Positions 23,896-33,799 are shown, numbered from the stretch's first letter. The stretch is 64,000 nucleotides of DNA from Desnuesiella massiliensis (GCF_001403615.1 NZ_LN879456.1:1054001-1118000), one strand, 5' to 3'. The notes: generated from the letters alone by a model not told the origin. Numbers and translations are program-made.

Positions 23896-24675
23896 CTACC
23901 TCACTGTTCCTACTTCATTAGCAGCTTTCCCTAGGGTTTCATCAATTGACTGTACAATTTTCTGGCTAGTTTCGAAGCTTCTCATTGTAGTCATCATATT
24001 AACCATTTCGTTAATTATATTTACATTAGATCTCTCAAGAGACTTTTGCTTTGTAACACCAGTACCTTGGACTGGATTTTCGCCTTGATATAAATTATCT
24101 CCTACTTTTCTTAGTGCTTTATAGTCATTGAAATCTGATATATTAAATCTATAGGCAACCTTTTCATCTATTAGTAAATTATTATTTGGATCTGAAGATA
24201 TTTTACCATTGCCAACAAATATTGGTTCTAAGGCGCCAGTGTTAGAATTGACCCCTAATACTCTATCACCACTATCATTTACTAAGTATCCTTGCATGCT
24301 TACTCTAAAATGGCCATCTCTGGTATAAAAAACCTGATTATTGCCTCCAGTGCTTCTTTGTACTGCAAAAAAGCCTGGACCATCAATAGCAAAGTCTGTA
24401 TCCTTATCAGTGCTTTGAATGCTTCCTTGAGTAAAATCTGTTAGAGTTTCATCAATTTTACTCCCCATAGATAAGGATCCTATGAGATTTCTTACATTTT
24501 TTCCACCTGATATTTTATCGTAATTTTCTATTAAAACATCATCAAATTTTTTCATAACTAAGTTGTCTGATTTAAAGCCTACAGTATTGGCATTAGCTAA
24601 ATTATTAGTTACCACATCCTGCTTTGCTTCCATAGTTATTAACCCTGAAACTGCAGTATAAAGACTTCTTATCAT
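23896..24675 (-). CDS. flgF: Flagellar rod protein FlgF (FlhO-like)
   Basis: A 259-residue rod protein paralogous to FlgG: QDVVTNNLANANTVGFKSDN at the N-terminus, FAIDGPGFFAVQ in the middle and ERSNVNIINEMVNMMTTMRS near the C-terminus. It probably forms the proximal rod. Its ATG overlaps the stop of the small membrane gene upstream (ATGA), so translation is coupled. In Bacillus the corresponding pair is flhO-flhP; here it closes the fla operon. Confidence 0.88.
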   Translation of the reverse strand: MIRSLYTAVSGLITMEAKQDVVTNNLANANTVGFKSDNLVMKKFDDVLIENYDKISGGKNVRNLIGSLSMGSKIDETLTDFTQGSIQSTDKDTDFAIDGPGFFAVQRSTGGNNQVFYTRDGHFRVSMQGYLVNDSGDRVLGVNSNTGALEPIFVGNGKISSDPNNNLLIDEKVAYRFNISDFNDYKALRKVGDNLYQGENPVQGTGVTKQKSLERSNVNIINEMVNMMTTMRSFETSQKIVQSIDETLGKAANEVGTVR

Positions 24676-24902
24676 TTACCCACATCCTTCTTATTTATTA
24701 CTTTAAATTCTTCAGGATAATCCATTCCATAAGACTTAGCTTTTCTTTCTATGGCTTCCTTGCTCAAAGATACTTCCATTTTATATCCAAACATAGCTAT
24801 AGTTCCTATTATTATACCTATACCTATACCTATGAGCAATTTCCTATCACTTAGAAAATTTATAATCTCTTTTATTTTTTGTATAATTCTTTTATTAATA
24901 AT
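24672..24902 (-). CDS. Small single-span membrane protein between swrB-like gene and flgF
   Basis: About 76 codons, reading on from a frame that opens after a TAA. The protein has a basic N-terminus, one helix with GIGIGIIIGTIAMFGY, and a soluble tail (LSKEAIERKAKSYGMDYPEE). The stop overlaps the flgF ATG, and the frame overlaps the end of the preceding gene. No ATG, GTG or TTG lies at the 5' end: GGGGG is followed at about 7 bases by ATT (24899), and the first conventional start is a TTG at 24839, which would give 55 residues and place the membrane helix at the extreme N-terminus. The frame is too well kept and too membrane-like to be chance. Confidence 0.6.
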   Translation of the reverse strand: MINKRIIQKIKEIINFLSDRKLLIGIGIGIIIGTIAMFGYKMEVSLSKEAIERKAKSYGMDYPEEFKVINKKDVGK

Positions 24903-25339
24903 ACTTCCCCCTTACCAATACCAAGCTTCTCACAGATTTCTTCTATGGATAAGCCTTGTGATAATAATTGAGAAACATTTTTTACCTTATCCTCACTATT
25001 TCCTATAATCTCTTCTTTTTCATCCATATCATTATTACTTTTTGCTTCTAAGAGATCCATGGTTTCTAATTTAGAAGAACTAACTTCTTTAATACTATGT
25101 ACATCTTCCTTAATGGCATATTTACTCTCTTTTAGTTCTAGAATATCCTGCTGCAATTCTATAATTGTTTCAGAAAACTCCCTTCTTAACTCCCCTACCA
25201 ATATCTCTACCTCAGTAATATCTATCTCTTCTTTGTTTAAGGTGTTTTGAAAGGATTTTTTTTCTTTAGTTACTGCTCTAATATTTAAAAGTATAAGTAC
25301 TATTCCAATAATAATTAAAAATAAAGGCATATTATACAC
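24872..25339 (-). CDS. SwrB/YlxL-like motility protein
   Basis: A 155-residue protein with an N-terminal membrane helix (LFLIIIGIVLILLNIRAV), a long charged coiled coil (about 25-110) and a C-terminal helix-turn-helix-like end (LLSQGLSIEEICEKLGIGKG). The architecture and the place directly after the sigma-D gene match SwrB (YlxL) of Bacillus, which promotes activation of the flagellar export apparatus at the membrane. Identity at the sequence level is low in this family, so the assignment leans on architecture and gene order. Confidence 0.7.
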   Translation of the reverse strand: MYNMPLFLIIIGIVLILLNIRAVTKEKKSFQNTLNKEEIDITEVEILVGELRREFSETIIELQQDILELKESKYAIKEDVHSIKEVSSSKLETMDLLEAKSNNDMDEKEEIIGNSEDKVKNVSQLLSQGLSIEEICEKLGIGKGEVLLIKELYKK

Positions 25340-25347
25340 TCCAAATT

Positions 25348-26073
25348 TTATACATACTTTAACTTTTTCATGGCACTTCTAAGATGGATTATTGCCCTAC
25401 TATGAAGCTGACATACTCTAGACTCAGATACCTCAAGAACCTTTCCAATCTCTTTTAAGGTTAGTCCTTCATAGTAGTATAAAGATAGTACTAATTTATC
25501 TTTTTCATTCAAGATTTCAATAGATTTAGCTAAGTACTCTAACTCTTCTTTTTCTTCAAGAGTCTTTTCAGGACTAGGGCTCTTTTCATCCTCGATAGTC
25601 CCCATCAAAGGCATATCGTCATCTTCTGAAAAAATTATATCTTCTAAAGATATAATAGATATGTAATTAATATAATTTTCTACTTCTCCAACATCCTCTA
25701 AGGACATGTTCAGCGCCTTAGCTATTTCGTTATTAGTAGGTTCCCGCATAAGCCTTTTTTGGAGGTCTTCTATAGCTTCATTATATCTATTTAATTTATC
25801 CATAGCCCCTTTTGATATAGGGCTAGTTTTTCTTATCTCATCTATCATGGAACCCTTTATTCTTATAGAGGCATAGGTAGAAAATTTCATCCCCTTGCTC
25901 TCATCGAACTTATTTAGCGCATCCATAAGGCCTATCATTCCATAGCTAACTAAATCCTCATATTCTATATACTTACTTTTTCCAATAATTACTCTAGAAG
26001 CAATATACTTAACTAAAGGAATATATTTTTTTACGATTTCTTCTTTCACATTTGAGGTATTAGCTATTGCCAT
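25348..26073 (-). CDS. fliA: Flagellar sigma factor FliA/SigD (sigma-28)
   Basis: A 241-residue sigma factor of the FliA/WhiG class. Region 2 has IEYEDLVSYGMIGLMDALNK and FSTYASIRIKGSMIDEIRK, region 3 KRLMREPTNNEIA, region 4 GLTLKEIGKVLEVSESRVCQ. It transcribes late flagellar genes; the flagellin gene at 47309 has a matching promoter. Its place near the end of the fla operon, between the PilZ gene and the swrB-like gene, matches the Bacillus order. Confidence 0.94.
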   Translation of the reverse strand: MAIANTSNVKEEIVKKYIPLVKYIASRVIIGKSKYIEYEDLVSYGMIGLMDALNKFDESKGMKFSTYASIRIKGSMIDEIRKTSPISKGAMDKLNRYNEAIEDLQKRLMREPTNNEIAKALNMSLEDVGEVENYINYISIISLEDIIFSEDDDMPLMGTIEDEKSPSPEKTLEEKEELEYLAKSIEILNEKDKLVLSLYYYEGLTLKEIGKVLEVSESRVCQLHSRAIIHLRSAMKKLKYV

Positions 26074-26076
26074 TAC

Positions 26077-26748
26077 CTACCCCTCCTTTAACGCCGCATT
26101 CCTTTGTTTCCTCATTATGTCGAACACATATCTAATTATTCTCTCCCTGGTTTTACTATTTAACTCTATAAAACTTATACCACAAAGATTTCTATTATCA
26201 TCGTCCTTAATCACCCTGACAATTCTTCCTTTTAGCTTAAGGATTCCCTCGTTAGTAGGTAATTGTATAAGCAAAATATCATTGGCTTTTACTCTTTCCT
26301 TTATCTTTAATTTTATGCCACCTCCGCTTACATCTAGCAGTATGGCTTTAAATATGTTTTTATCATCTTCATAATATATATCATCTATTTTTTTGTCATC
26401 AATAAATTGACAATAATTAATATATTCAATCAAGTCTACTCTAACATAATTCCTTCTTTGTATTCTTTGAACCTTGTCAGGAAATTGTAAAATAAGCTGA
26501 GGAACATTATTATCAATTTTTCTACTAATAACTACTCCAATAAATTTGTATAATACCAAATTATCATAATATATAATTTCAACCTTTTCACCTCTCGCAA
26601 GAGGTAAATATTCCCCTTCGAACATCGGAATGCTCATGGCAAAATAATCATCGCTAACATCTTGAACAGTACTCTTATAAATAGCATCCTCCCAATAAAT
26701 ATCTAATCTTCCGTTAATATTTAGTTCAAAGCCTTTCAATTCATCCAC
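26077..26748 (-). CDS. PilZ-domain flagellar brake protein (YcgR-like)
   Basis: A 223-residue c-di-GMP receptor. The N-terminal half (to about 100) looks like the YcgR/YpfA N-terminal domain, and the C-terminal PilZ domain has both binding motifs: QRRNYVRV (RxxxR) and DVSGGGIK (D/NxSxxG). On binding c-di-GMP such proteins act on MotA or the switch to slow the motor. It lies between flhG and fliA inside the operon. Confidence 0.9.
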   Translation of the reverse strand: MDELKGFELNINGRLDIYWEDAIYKSTVQDVSDDYFAMSIPMFEGEYLPLARGEKVEIIYYDNLVLYKFIGVVISRKIDNNVPQLILQFPDKVQRIQRRNYVRVDLIEYINYCQFIDDKKIDDIYYEDDKNIFKAILLDVSGGGIKLKIKERVKANDILLIQLPTNEGILKLKGRIVRVIKDDDNRNLCGISFIELNSKTRERIIRYVFDIMRKQRNAALKEG

Positions 26749-26754
26749 AACTCC

Positions 26755-27612
26755 CTATGAAAAAATACTGAATATCTTTTTAAATAAGCCTTTTGCACCA
26801 GTTCCTTTAATTATTTCTTCATTACCTAAAATCTTATTGGCAATATTTATTATATCCTTTGAAGCATCACAGTTTGGAAAGCTTATAACAAAGGGAGTCT
26901 GAGTTCTAACCGCTTGAGTCAATTTTCTATCCTCTAAAACAGTCCCTAGAAAGTCTAATTTCATCTTCAAAAAATTAGTAACTGCATTATCAAACTTTCC
27001 AAAGGTAATATCTCCCTCTTTATAATCTATGGCTTTATTTACTATAACCTTAGCTTTATTTTTAATTTTAAAATGGTTAACTGCTTTTAATAAGCTATAA
27101 GCATCCGTTAGTGATGTAGGTTCCGGAGTAGTTACTACAATAAGTTCATCGGCACAAGCTATAAAAGCTAAGACACTCCTGTTAATACCTGCTCCTGTGT
27201 CCATTATAATATAATCTAAATCCTCAATAGACTCTAATTTATTTAAAAATTTATCTCTTTGTCTATCATCTAAATCCTCTATTTTATTAAGTCCAGAACC
27301 ACCTGGCAATAATTTTACTCCAAAGGGACCAGTGATTATTACATCCTTAATTTCTTTGTTACTAAATATTATATCAAAAACATTAAATTTTGGCAAAAAA
27401 CCCATTAATACATCATCATTACCCATACCGATATCTGCATCAAAAATCATAACTTTTTTCCCCATTTGCTGAAGAGCTATGGATAAATTTACAACAATAT
27501 TGCTCTTTCCTACTCCACCTTTTCCAGAGGTTATTGTGATTATTTTAGGTTTGGAAGGAGTACTATTGGTACTATTCATCATTTGTCTAAGTCTTTCAGC
27601 TTGATCTAGCAT
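26755..27612 (-). CDS. flhG: MinD-like ATPase FlhG (YlxH), flagellar number regulator
   Basis: A 285-residue SIMIBI ATPase. The deviant Walker A GKGGVGKSN is at residues 30-38, with DADIGMGNDD and MDTGAGI as Walker A' and B regions. The N-terminal DQAERLRQMM resembles the FlhF-activating helix of FlhG. It controls number and placement of flagella together with FlhF, which overlaps it by 7 bases. Confidence 0.94.
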   Translation of the reverse strand: MLDQAERLRQMMNSTNSTPSKPKIITITSGKGGVGKSNIVVNLSIALQQMGKKVMIFDADIGMGNDDVLMGFLPKFNVFDIIFSNKEIKDVIITGPFGVKLLPGGSGLNKIEDLDDRQRDKFLNKLESIEDLDYIIMDTGAGINRSVLAFIACADELIVVTTPEPTSLTDAYSLLKAVNHFKIKNKAKVIVNKAIDYKEGDITFGKFDNAVTNFLKMKLDFLGTVLEDRKLTQAVRTQTPFVISFPNCDASKDIINIANKILGNEEIIKGTGAKGLFKKIFSIFS

Positions 27613-28802
27613 ATACCGTCCTCCCCTAGCACAAGACTTACTATGTCTGATGGACTTAATTGTTTTATGTCATCCGGTACATTTTGACCAGTAGTTACAA
27701 AACTTAGCGGTTTCTTAGCAGAATCAAGAATATTTAAAATAGAACCATAGGTATTTGTTTCATCTAATTTAGTAATAATAACATTGCTATAATTTAAAAC
27801 CTTGTATCCTTCTATAATAGATTCAATATCCTTATTCTTAGTGGTACAGCTTAAAACTAAATGGATATTCTCAGTATTAACTTTATCTACAAAAGCTCTT
27901 AATTCGGAAATCTGCATTACATTTTTACTGCTTCTTCCTGTGGTATCTATTAGTATAACATCGCAGTTATTCATAGACTCTATGGCTGCTTCCATCTCCT
28001 TTGTAGTAATAACTACTTTAAAAGGTATACTCATTATCTCAGCATAGGTTCTTAGTTGTTCTACTGCTCCAATTCTATAAGTATCCACAGTAATCAAACC
28101 TACCTTTTTCTTTTCAACTAGAGCTAATCTACCTGCTAACTTAGCTATAGTAGTAGTTTTTCCAACTCCTGTAGGACCAACTAATATCATGACTCCATCC
28201 GTTTTACTTTTACCTACACTTATAATATTTTCAATAGCATTCTTTACTTTTAATTCTTCATTTAATTCCTCAGACTCTTCTTTATAGCTTTGTATTACTT
28301 TTTCAATGACCTTTTCATTAGCATCATTTTCTTCTAATATAGCTTGTACCCTGCTTTTCTCTTCTACTGGCTTATTAGAAGTATTAAAGATGCTATTAAT
28401 CATACCCTTCATCTCTCTCATCTCTTTTAAAAGCTCATTATCGTCTTGCTTGGTAAGGTTATTCATAGATGTTTCTTTTCTTGTAGGCTCTAGTACAGTT
28501 GGAGTTTTTTCCTTTTCAGCTGCTATAATTTTTCTTAATGCAACTAAGCTATCCTGTACATTTTCCTCCTCACTTTTACTATATCCATCTATTTTTTTAT
28601 TATTTTCTAACTTTTTATCATTTTCTCTTTTATCATTTTCTATAGCAGCAGTTACTTCAATCATTTTTTTAGAAAAAAAGCCTTTAAAACCAGGCTTTTT
28701 TACCTTTCTTTGGCTTATTATAACTGCATCCTTACCAAGCTCATATCTAATTCTAGTCATGGCCTCATTCATGTTATTTACTAGATATCTCTTTATTATC
28801 AT
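27606..28802 (-). CDS. flhF: Flagellar SRP-family GTPase FlhF
   Basis: A 398-residue SRP-GTPase: an N-terminal B domain with a lysine- and glutamate-rich, low-complexity linker (about 60-170), then the NG domain with P loop GPTGVGKTT at 209-217, DTYRIGAVEQLRTYAEIM, IDTTGRS and ITKLDET. It sets the site of flagellar assembly and recruits early basal-body parts. It abuts flhA and overlaps flhG. Confidence 0.94.
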   Translation of the reverse strand: MIIKRYLVNNMNEAMTRIRYELGKDAVIISQRKVKKPGFKGFFSKKMIEVTAAIENDKRENDKKLENNKKIDGYSKSEEENVQDSLVALRKIIAAEKEKTPTVLEPTRKETSMNNLTKQDDNELLKEMREMKGMINSIFNTSNKPVEEKSRVQAILEENDANEKVIEKVIQSYKEESEELNEELKVKNAIENIISVGKSKTDGVMILVGPTGVGKTTTIAKLAGRLALVEKKKVGLITVDTYRIGAVEQLRTYAEIMSIPFKVVITTKEMEAAIESMNNCDVILIDTTGRSSKNVMQISELRAFVDKVNTENIHLVLSCTTKNKDIESIIEGYKVLNYSNVIITKLDETNTYGSILNILDSAKKPLSFVTTGQNVPDDIKQLSPSDIVSLVLGEDGIC

Positions 28803-30872
28803 CTATATGGTCACTACTCCTTCGGTTCTTATTTCAACATCATTTGGAATTTCATTTAATGAAACTACCGCTATATTAGGATAGACCATTTCTATAAGTC
28901 TTCTAAAAGCTGGTCTAATCTTTGGAGAAACAAGAATAACTGGCTGATTCTCATGGAAGTACACCGTATCTAGTACATATCTTATAGAGTTTAATATTTG
29001 CCCAGTAGTATCAGGATCTACCGCAGGGAAGGTTCCTTGAATAGACTTTTGAAGATTATTGCCGATTATATCTTCAACCCTAGGATCCAAAGTGGCTACA
29101 GTTATACTCCTATTTTCATCAACAAATTGATTACATATACTTCTTCCTAAAGCAAATCTAACGTATTCTGTTAATACTTCTATATCTTTTGTATTTCTAG
29201 CGTTATCTGCTAATGACTCCAATATAGTAACCATATCTTTAATTGATATCTTTTCCCTTAATAAATTTTGAAGTACCTTTTGAAGCTCACCTATGGTCAT
29301 AAGATCTGGAATCAACTCCTCAACTACAGCGCTATATCTCTCCTTTACAGAGTCGATAATTAGTTTGACTTCCTGTCTTCCTAGTAATTCATAAGAATGT
29401 GCTTTTATGGTTTCAGTTAAGTGAGTAACCATTACTGTAGTAGGATCTACCACAGTTAGCCCTTTTATCTCTGCTTCTTCTCTTTGATCCTTATTTATCC
29501 ATACCGCAGGTAAACCAAAAGTTGGTTCTACAGTTTTTATACCTGGCATATCTAAGTTCTCATTAGTAGGATCCATGCATAGTAACATATTAGGCATTAG
29601 CTCTGAATAAGCTATGATTGTTCCTCTTATTTTAACCACATATTCATTAGTTTTTAACTGGAGATTATCTCTTATTCTAATAGGTTGAACTACTATGCCC
29701 ATCTCTATGGCGCATTGCCTTCTAACAGAAGCAATTCTCTGTAACAGATCTCCACCTGAAGCTTCATCTGCTAAAGGTATTAATCCATAACCAATCTCTA
29801 CCTCCATAGGTTCTACAGATATTAGATTCATTACATTTTCTGGTTCTTTTTTTTCCGTTTCAATTATTTCGGCCTGTTCTGTTTCAATCTGCTGTATAAC
29901 TTTTTCCTTTTCATCTTTATATAAAAAGTAAGCTCCTACCCCTGCTCCTATAGATAATGTTAAAAAAGGAACAGTAGGCAGTCCTGGTATTATAGCTAAA
30001 AAGAACAATACTGCTGAAGCAAGAGCCATTACTACAGGAAATCCTGTAAGCTGCCTAGTAAGAGCACTACCTAAATTCTCATCCGTTCCTGAACGAGTTA
30101 CCAATATACCAGAAGCAGTAGATATCAAAAGAGCAGGTATTTGACCAACTAGTCCATCCCCTACAGTCAATCTGATATAGGTAGTAGCTGCTTTGCTTAT
30201 ATCCATATTAAGCATTACCACACCTATGATAATACCGCCTAATATGTTTATTACAGTAATTATTATACCTGCTATGGCGTCTCCCTTAACAAATTTAGAG
30301 GCTCCATCCATAGCTCCATAAAAGTCCGCTTCCATTTGCAGTTTTCTTCTTCTATCTCTAGCGTCACTTTCATCAATTAATCCAGCATTTAAATCCGCAT
30401 CTATACTCATCTGCTTACCTGGCATGGCATCTAAGGTAAATCTTGCTGACACTTCAGAAACTCTGCCTGCACCATTAGTAATAACTACAAACTGTATAAT
30501 TATGATTATTAAAAATATTATAATACCAACTACATAGTTTCCACCTATAACGAAGCTACCAAAAGCTTCAATAATTTGCCCGGCATAAGCTTCCGATAGT
30601 ATTAACCTAGTAGAAGATATGTTAAGTGCTAGTCTAAATAAAGTGGTTATCAATAGTAATGTTGGAAATACTGAGAATTGTAAAACTTCAGTGGTAAACA
30701 TTGTTAATAGCATTATCATAACTGACACTGTTATGTTAATCGCTAATAAAATATCCAAAATAAACGGAGGCAATGGAATAATTATCATAAGAACTATACC
30801 AATTAATCCAAAGGCCACTATAGTGTCAAATCTATCTTTTATATTAAATTTAGATAAGCTATTTCCTGCCAA
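28803..30872 (-). CDS. flhA: Flagellar type III export gate protein FlhA
   Basis: A 689-residue FlhA. Eight N-terminal helices (to about 320) include the FHIPEP-type region (LNISSTRLIL, MPGKQMSIDADLNAGLIDE). The cytoplasmic C-terminal domain forms the nonameric ring that docks chaperone-substrate complexes. It follows fliR-flhB by 16 bases. Confidence 0.96.
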   Translation of the reverse strand: MAGNSLSKFNIKDRFDTIVAFGLIGIVLMIIIPLPPFILDILLAINITVSVMIMLLTMFTTEVLQFSVFPTLLLITTLFRLALNISSTRLILSEAYAGQIIEAFGSFVIGGNYVVGIIIFLIIIIIQFVVITNGAGRVSEVSARFTLDAMPGKQMSIDADLNAGLIDESDARDRRRKLQMEADFYGAMDGASKFVKGDAIAGIIITVINILGGIIIGVVMLNMDISKAATTYIRLTVGDGLVGQIPALLISTASGILVTRSGTDENLGSALTRQLTGFPVVMALASAVLFFLAIIPGLPTVPFLTLSIGAGVGAYFLYKDEKEKVIQQIETEQAEIIETEKKEPENVMNLISVEPMEVEIGYGLIPLADEASGGDLLQRIASVRRQCAIEMGIVVQPIRIRDNLQLKTNEYVVKIRGTIIAYSELMPNMLLCMDPTNENLDMPGIKTVEPTFGLPAVWINKDQREEAEIKGLTVVDPTTVMVTHLTETIKAHSYELLGRQEVKLIIDSVKERYSAVVEELIPDLMTIGELQKVLQNLLREKISIKDMVTILESLADNARNTKDIEVLTEYVRFALGRSICNQFVDENRSITVATLDPRVEDIIGNNLQKSIQGTFPAVDPDTTGQILNSIRYVLDTVYFHENQPVILVSPKIRPAFRRLIEMVYPNIAVVSLNEIPNDVEIRTEGVVTI

Positions 30873-30888
30873 GCCATCTCACCCTTTG

Positions 30889-32730
30889 CTACTTATATGT
30901 TTTTTTCTTTTTTAATTTTAAAACTAATGCTAGTATCTCAGCTACAGCTTGATACATATTAACTGGAATTTCAGAATCTATATCAACCTCTGAATAAAGT
31001 AATCTTGCTAGAGGTTTATTTTCAATGACGGGTACCTCATTTTTCTTAGCTATTTCTTTTATCTTTAACGCTACATAATCGCTTCCCTTAGCTACAACTA
31101 TAGGAGCTTCACTTCTGCCTTCCTCATATTTTAATGCTACGGCTAAATGGGTAGGGTTTGTAACTACCACGGTAGCATCTGGCACGGACTGCATCATTCT
31201 TCTAGTTGCAAACTCCCTTTGTTTCTGCTTTATTTTAGACTTAATTTGAGGGTCTCCTTCATCCTGCTTGAATTCTTCTTTCACCTCTTGCTTCGTCATT
31301 TTTAAATCTTTATTATACATATATCTTTGGTATATGTAGTCAGCCAAAGCTAGAATAATCATAATTATAGTTATTTTAGTAAATATGCTTATAACTAAGT
31401 CCCCCATGACAGAACCTAGAGAATTTATACTTAGATTGCCTACATTTAATATTTTAATGTAATTGTCTTTCACAAAATTATAGGCTACATATCCTACTAT
31501 ACTTACTATACCAATGTCCTTCAATAATTCAACTGCAGTTCTACTGGAAAATATCCTTTTAAATCCATTAATCGGATTAAGCTTTGATAGTTTAGGTTTT
31601 AATGGTTCTGAAGTAAGTAAAAAACCCGTTTGTATATAATTCGCAAAAACACCCACTGCTGTTAGTGGTAGAACTATAGGTAAAAAAGTCAAAAGAAATT
31701 TCAAAACTAAATTTATACTATTTGAATTAAGGTTCAGCAAATTTACATCTTGAGTTATGCCATCCTTAAGATAATGTATCATTAAAGATTTCAAGTTATT
31801 GCCAACATAAGCTCCTAATATTGAAATTACTAAAGTTGACGTCAGCAATGTTAATGCCAAAGGCACATCCTTACTTTTAGCCACCTGCCCTTTCTTTCTA
31901 GCATCTCTCTTTTTTCTAGGGGTTGCCTCCTCTGTTTTATCTTCTGAGGCAAATACAAAGACTAAAGGAACATATTTATAAAGTTCTCTAAATATATTGG
32001 GCAACTCATCTATAGCTAACACTATAGCTTTTACTATTAAAGGTAGAGCTAGAGAAAAAGTAGCTAAGCCTACTAAAATTTTCATAGGCATTCCTAATAT
32101 CATAACATTTAGCTGCGGCACAGGCCTAGACACCAAGCCTAAAGATAAGTCTACTATTATCATTATAAAAATTATTGGAATGGCTATTTTAAAGCCTATA
32201 ATAAAATATTTAGAAAAAATCTCAAAAATATAAGTTATGGATCCATCAGTAACCAAAGAATTTCCTAAATTAACTATATTAAAACTGTCAATCATTAAAT
32301 TTATAAGCATATGATGGCCATCTATAATAAAAAATATCATGAGACTTAACCAATATATAAGTCTTTCAAATAAGGTGGAATTACTTTTAGTATTAGGATC
32401 AAACATAGATAGCATGGCAAATCCTAATTGCATATCCATATAGCTTCCTGCCATTCTTATAACATTAAAGCATAAGTTAGTTATAAATCCTAGCACCAAT
32501 CCTGTTACTACTTCATTTAAGCAGTACATAAATAGGGTCCAATTAGAGTTTATATTGGATAAATAGCCATATTTGATTCCCGGTACCAATATAAAAGAAA
32601 ACATGAGTCCTAAGAACACTTTCATTATACTAGGAGTACCATTAGGGAAAAAAGTGGGTACTGTAATAAGAAAAGTACCTATTCGTAAAAAAATTAAAAT
32701 TACTGCTGTAAAGTATAAGACATCAATCAA
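30889..32730 (-). CDS. fliR-flhB: Fused flagellar export proteins FliR-FlhB
   Basis: A 613-residue fusion. FliR occupies residues 1 to about 258 (six helices, export gate core), and FlhB follows from about 262 (EDKTEEATPRKKRDARKKGQ). The FlhB autocleavage site is N525-P526-T527-H528, which changes specificity from hook to filament export. The fusion is a known feature of clostridia and needs no frameshift. It lies between fliQ and flhA. Confidence 0.95.
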   Translation of the reverse strand: MIDVLYFTAVILIFLRIGTFLITVPTFFPNGTPSIMKVFLGLMFSFILVPGIKYGYLSNINSNWTLFMYCLNEVVTGLVLGFITNLCFNVIRMAGSYMDMQLGFAMLSMFDPNTKSNSTLFERLIYWLSLMIFFIIDGHHMLINLMIDSFNIVNLGNSLVTDGSITYIFEIFSKYFIIGFKIAIPIIFIMIIVDLSLGLVSRPVPQLNVMILGMPMKILVGLATFSLALPLIVKAIVLAIDELPNIFRELYKYVPLVFVFASEDKTEEATPRKKRDARKKGQVAKSKDVPLALTLLTSTLVISILGAYVGNNLKSLMIHYLKDGITQDVNLLNLNSNSINLVLKFLLTFLPIVLPLTAVGVFANYIQTGFLLTSEPLKPKLSKLNPINGFKRIFSSRTAVELLKDIGIVSIVGYVAYNFVKDNYIKILNVGNLSINSLGSVMGDLVISIFTKITIIMIILALADYIYQRYMYNKDLKMTKQEVKEEFKQDEGDPQIKSKIKQKQREFATRRMMQSVPDATVVVTNPTHLAVALKYEEGRSEAPIVVAKGSDYVALKIKEIAKKNEVPVIENKPLARLLYSEVDIDSEIPVNMYQAVAEILALVLKLKKKKTYK

Positions 32731-32741
32731 AGTATTTCCCC

Positions 32742-33011
32742 CTATTGAACTATATTGGCAATAACATCGAAAATCCTCTCTGTAAATCTAATTATAGTAT
32801 TAAGCATCCAGCTGCCAGCTATTAATCCTACAACAGCGATAGCAATAAGTTTAGGAACGAAAGTAAGAGTCTGCTCTTGTATCTGTGTAGTAGCTTGAAA
32901 AATACTTATCAGTAAGCCTACTATTATAGATACAAGAAGTATAGGTGCAGCCACTAGCATGGCTGTTGATAGAGCATCTTTAATAATGCCCATTATCATG
33001 GTTTCACTCAT
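32742..33011 (-). CDS. fliQ: Flagellar export protein FliQ
   Basis: An 89-residue protein with two helices; LVSIIVGLLISIFQATTQIQ and TLTFVPKLIA are typical of FliQ, a core channel subunit of the type III gate with FliP and FliR. It starts 14 bases after fliP and is followed directly by fliR-flhB. Confidence 0.95.
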   Translation of the reverse strand: MSETMIMGIIKDALSTAMLVAAPILLVSIIVGLLISIFQATTQIQEQTLTFVPKLIAIAVVGLIAGSWMLNTIIRFTERIFDVIANIVQ

Positions 33012-33025
33012 AATATTTTTTCACC

Positions 33026-33799
33026 TCACGAAAAGCTCATAATTAAGGACTTAACCAGTAGATACCATCCATCCACCATTACGAATAATAATAATTTAAA
33101 AGGCATGGATATCATCACTGGAGGAAGCATGAACATCCCCATAGACATAAGAACACTAGCTACCACTAAGTCTATAATTAAGAAAGGAATGTATAGTAAA
33201 AAGCCTATCTGAAAGGCTGTTTTTAACTCACTTATAGCAAAAGCTGGTATAACCACATAAAGAGGTACATTTTCTTTAGTAACATCTTCCCCTAGCTTGG
33301 CTACTTCCATAAAGAGTTTTAGATCCTTTTGGCGAGTTTGCTTAAGCATAAACTCCCTTATAGGCTTGGCACCTTCCTCTATAGCTTGCTCTTGATTAAT
33401 TTTATTTTCTAAGAAAGGTTTAAAAGCTTTTTCATTCATATTATTATAAACCGGAGCCATTATAAAAATCGTCAAAAATAAAGCTAAGCCTATTAATATC
33501 TGATTTGGTATAGACTGCTGCGCGCCTAAAGCTCCTTTTAAAAAGGAAAAGGTTACAATTATTCTTGTAAAGCTAGTCATCATTATCACAAAGGACGGTA
33601 ATAATGTTAATAGAGTTAAAAAAATCAATATTTTAATATTATCTACATAATCCTTAGGAGTACTTGCCCCATCTACAGAAAAATTAATCTTAGGAACAGG
33701 TACATTTTCAGGTGCCGCATTTGCTTTTATGGCAATAAAGCATAATGTTATTACCGCAAAAAGCAATATAAGGCCATATCTTTTTTTATTTTTCATCAT
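33026..33799 (-). CDS. fliP: Flagellar export protein FliP
   Basis: FliP builds the pentameric core of the export gate. A signal-peptide-like N-terminus (RYGLILLFAVITLCFIAIKANA) is followed by the periplasmic part and four helices; TSFTRIIVTFSFLKGALGAQ and LPPVMISMPFKLLLFVMVDG are conserved. The frame extends to 33877, but AAAGGAAG just before three consecutive ATG codons places the start at 33799 or 33796 (257 or 256 residues), slightly inside the end of fliO. Confidence 0.93.
   Translation of the reverse strand: MMKNKKRYGLILLFAVITLCFIAIKANAAPENVPVPKINFSVDGASTPKDYVDNIKILIFLTLLTLLPSFVIMMTSFTRIIVTFSFLKGALGAQQSIPNQILIGLALFLTIFIMAPVYNNMNEKAFKPFLENKINQEQAIEEGAKPIREFMLKQTRQKDLKLFMEVAKLGEDVTKENVPLYVVIPAFAISELKTAFQIGFLLYIPFLIIDLVVASVLMSMGMFMLPPVMISMPFKLLLFVMVDGWYLLVKSLIMSFS

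Noticed and set aside
28306..28884. 192-codon plus-strand open frame over flhF/flhA
   Set aside because: It mirrors the low-complexity linker of FlhF; the Ser/Leu/Phe-rich product is typical of an antisense shadow.
30889..32730. FliR-FlhB fusion as a novel protein
   Set aside because: The fusion is real but already known as a standard feature of many clostridia.
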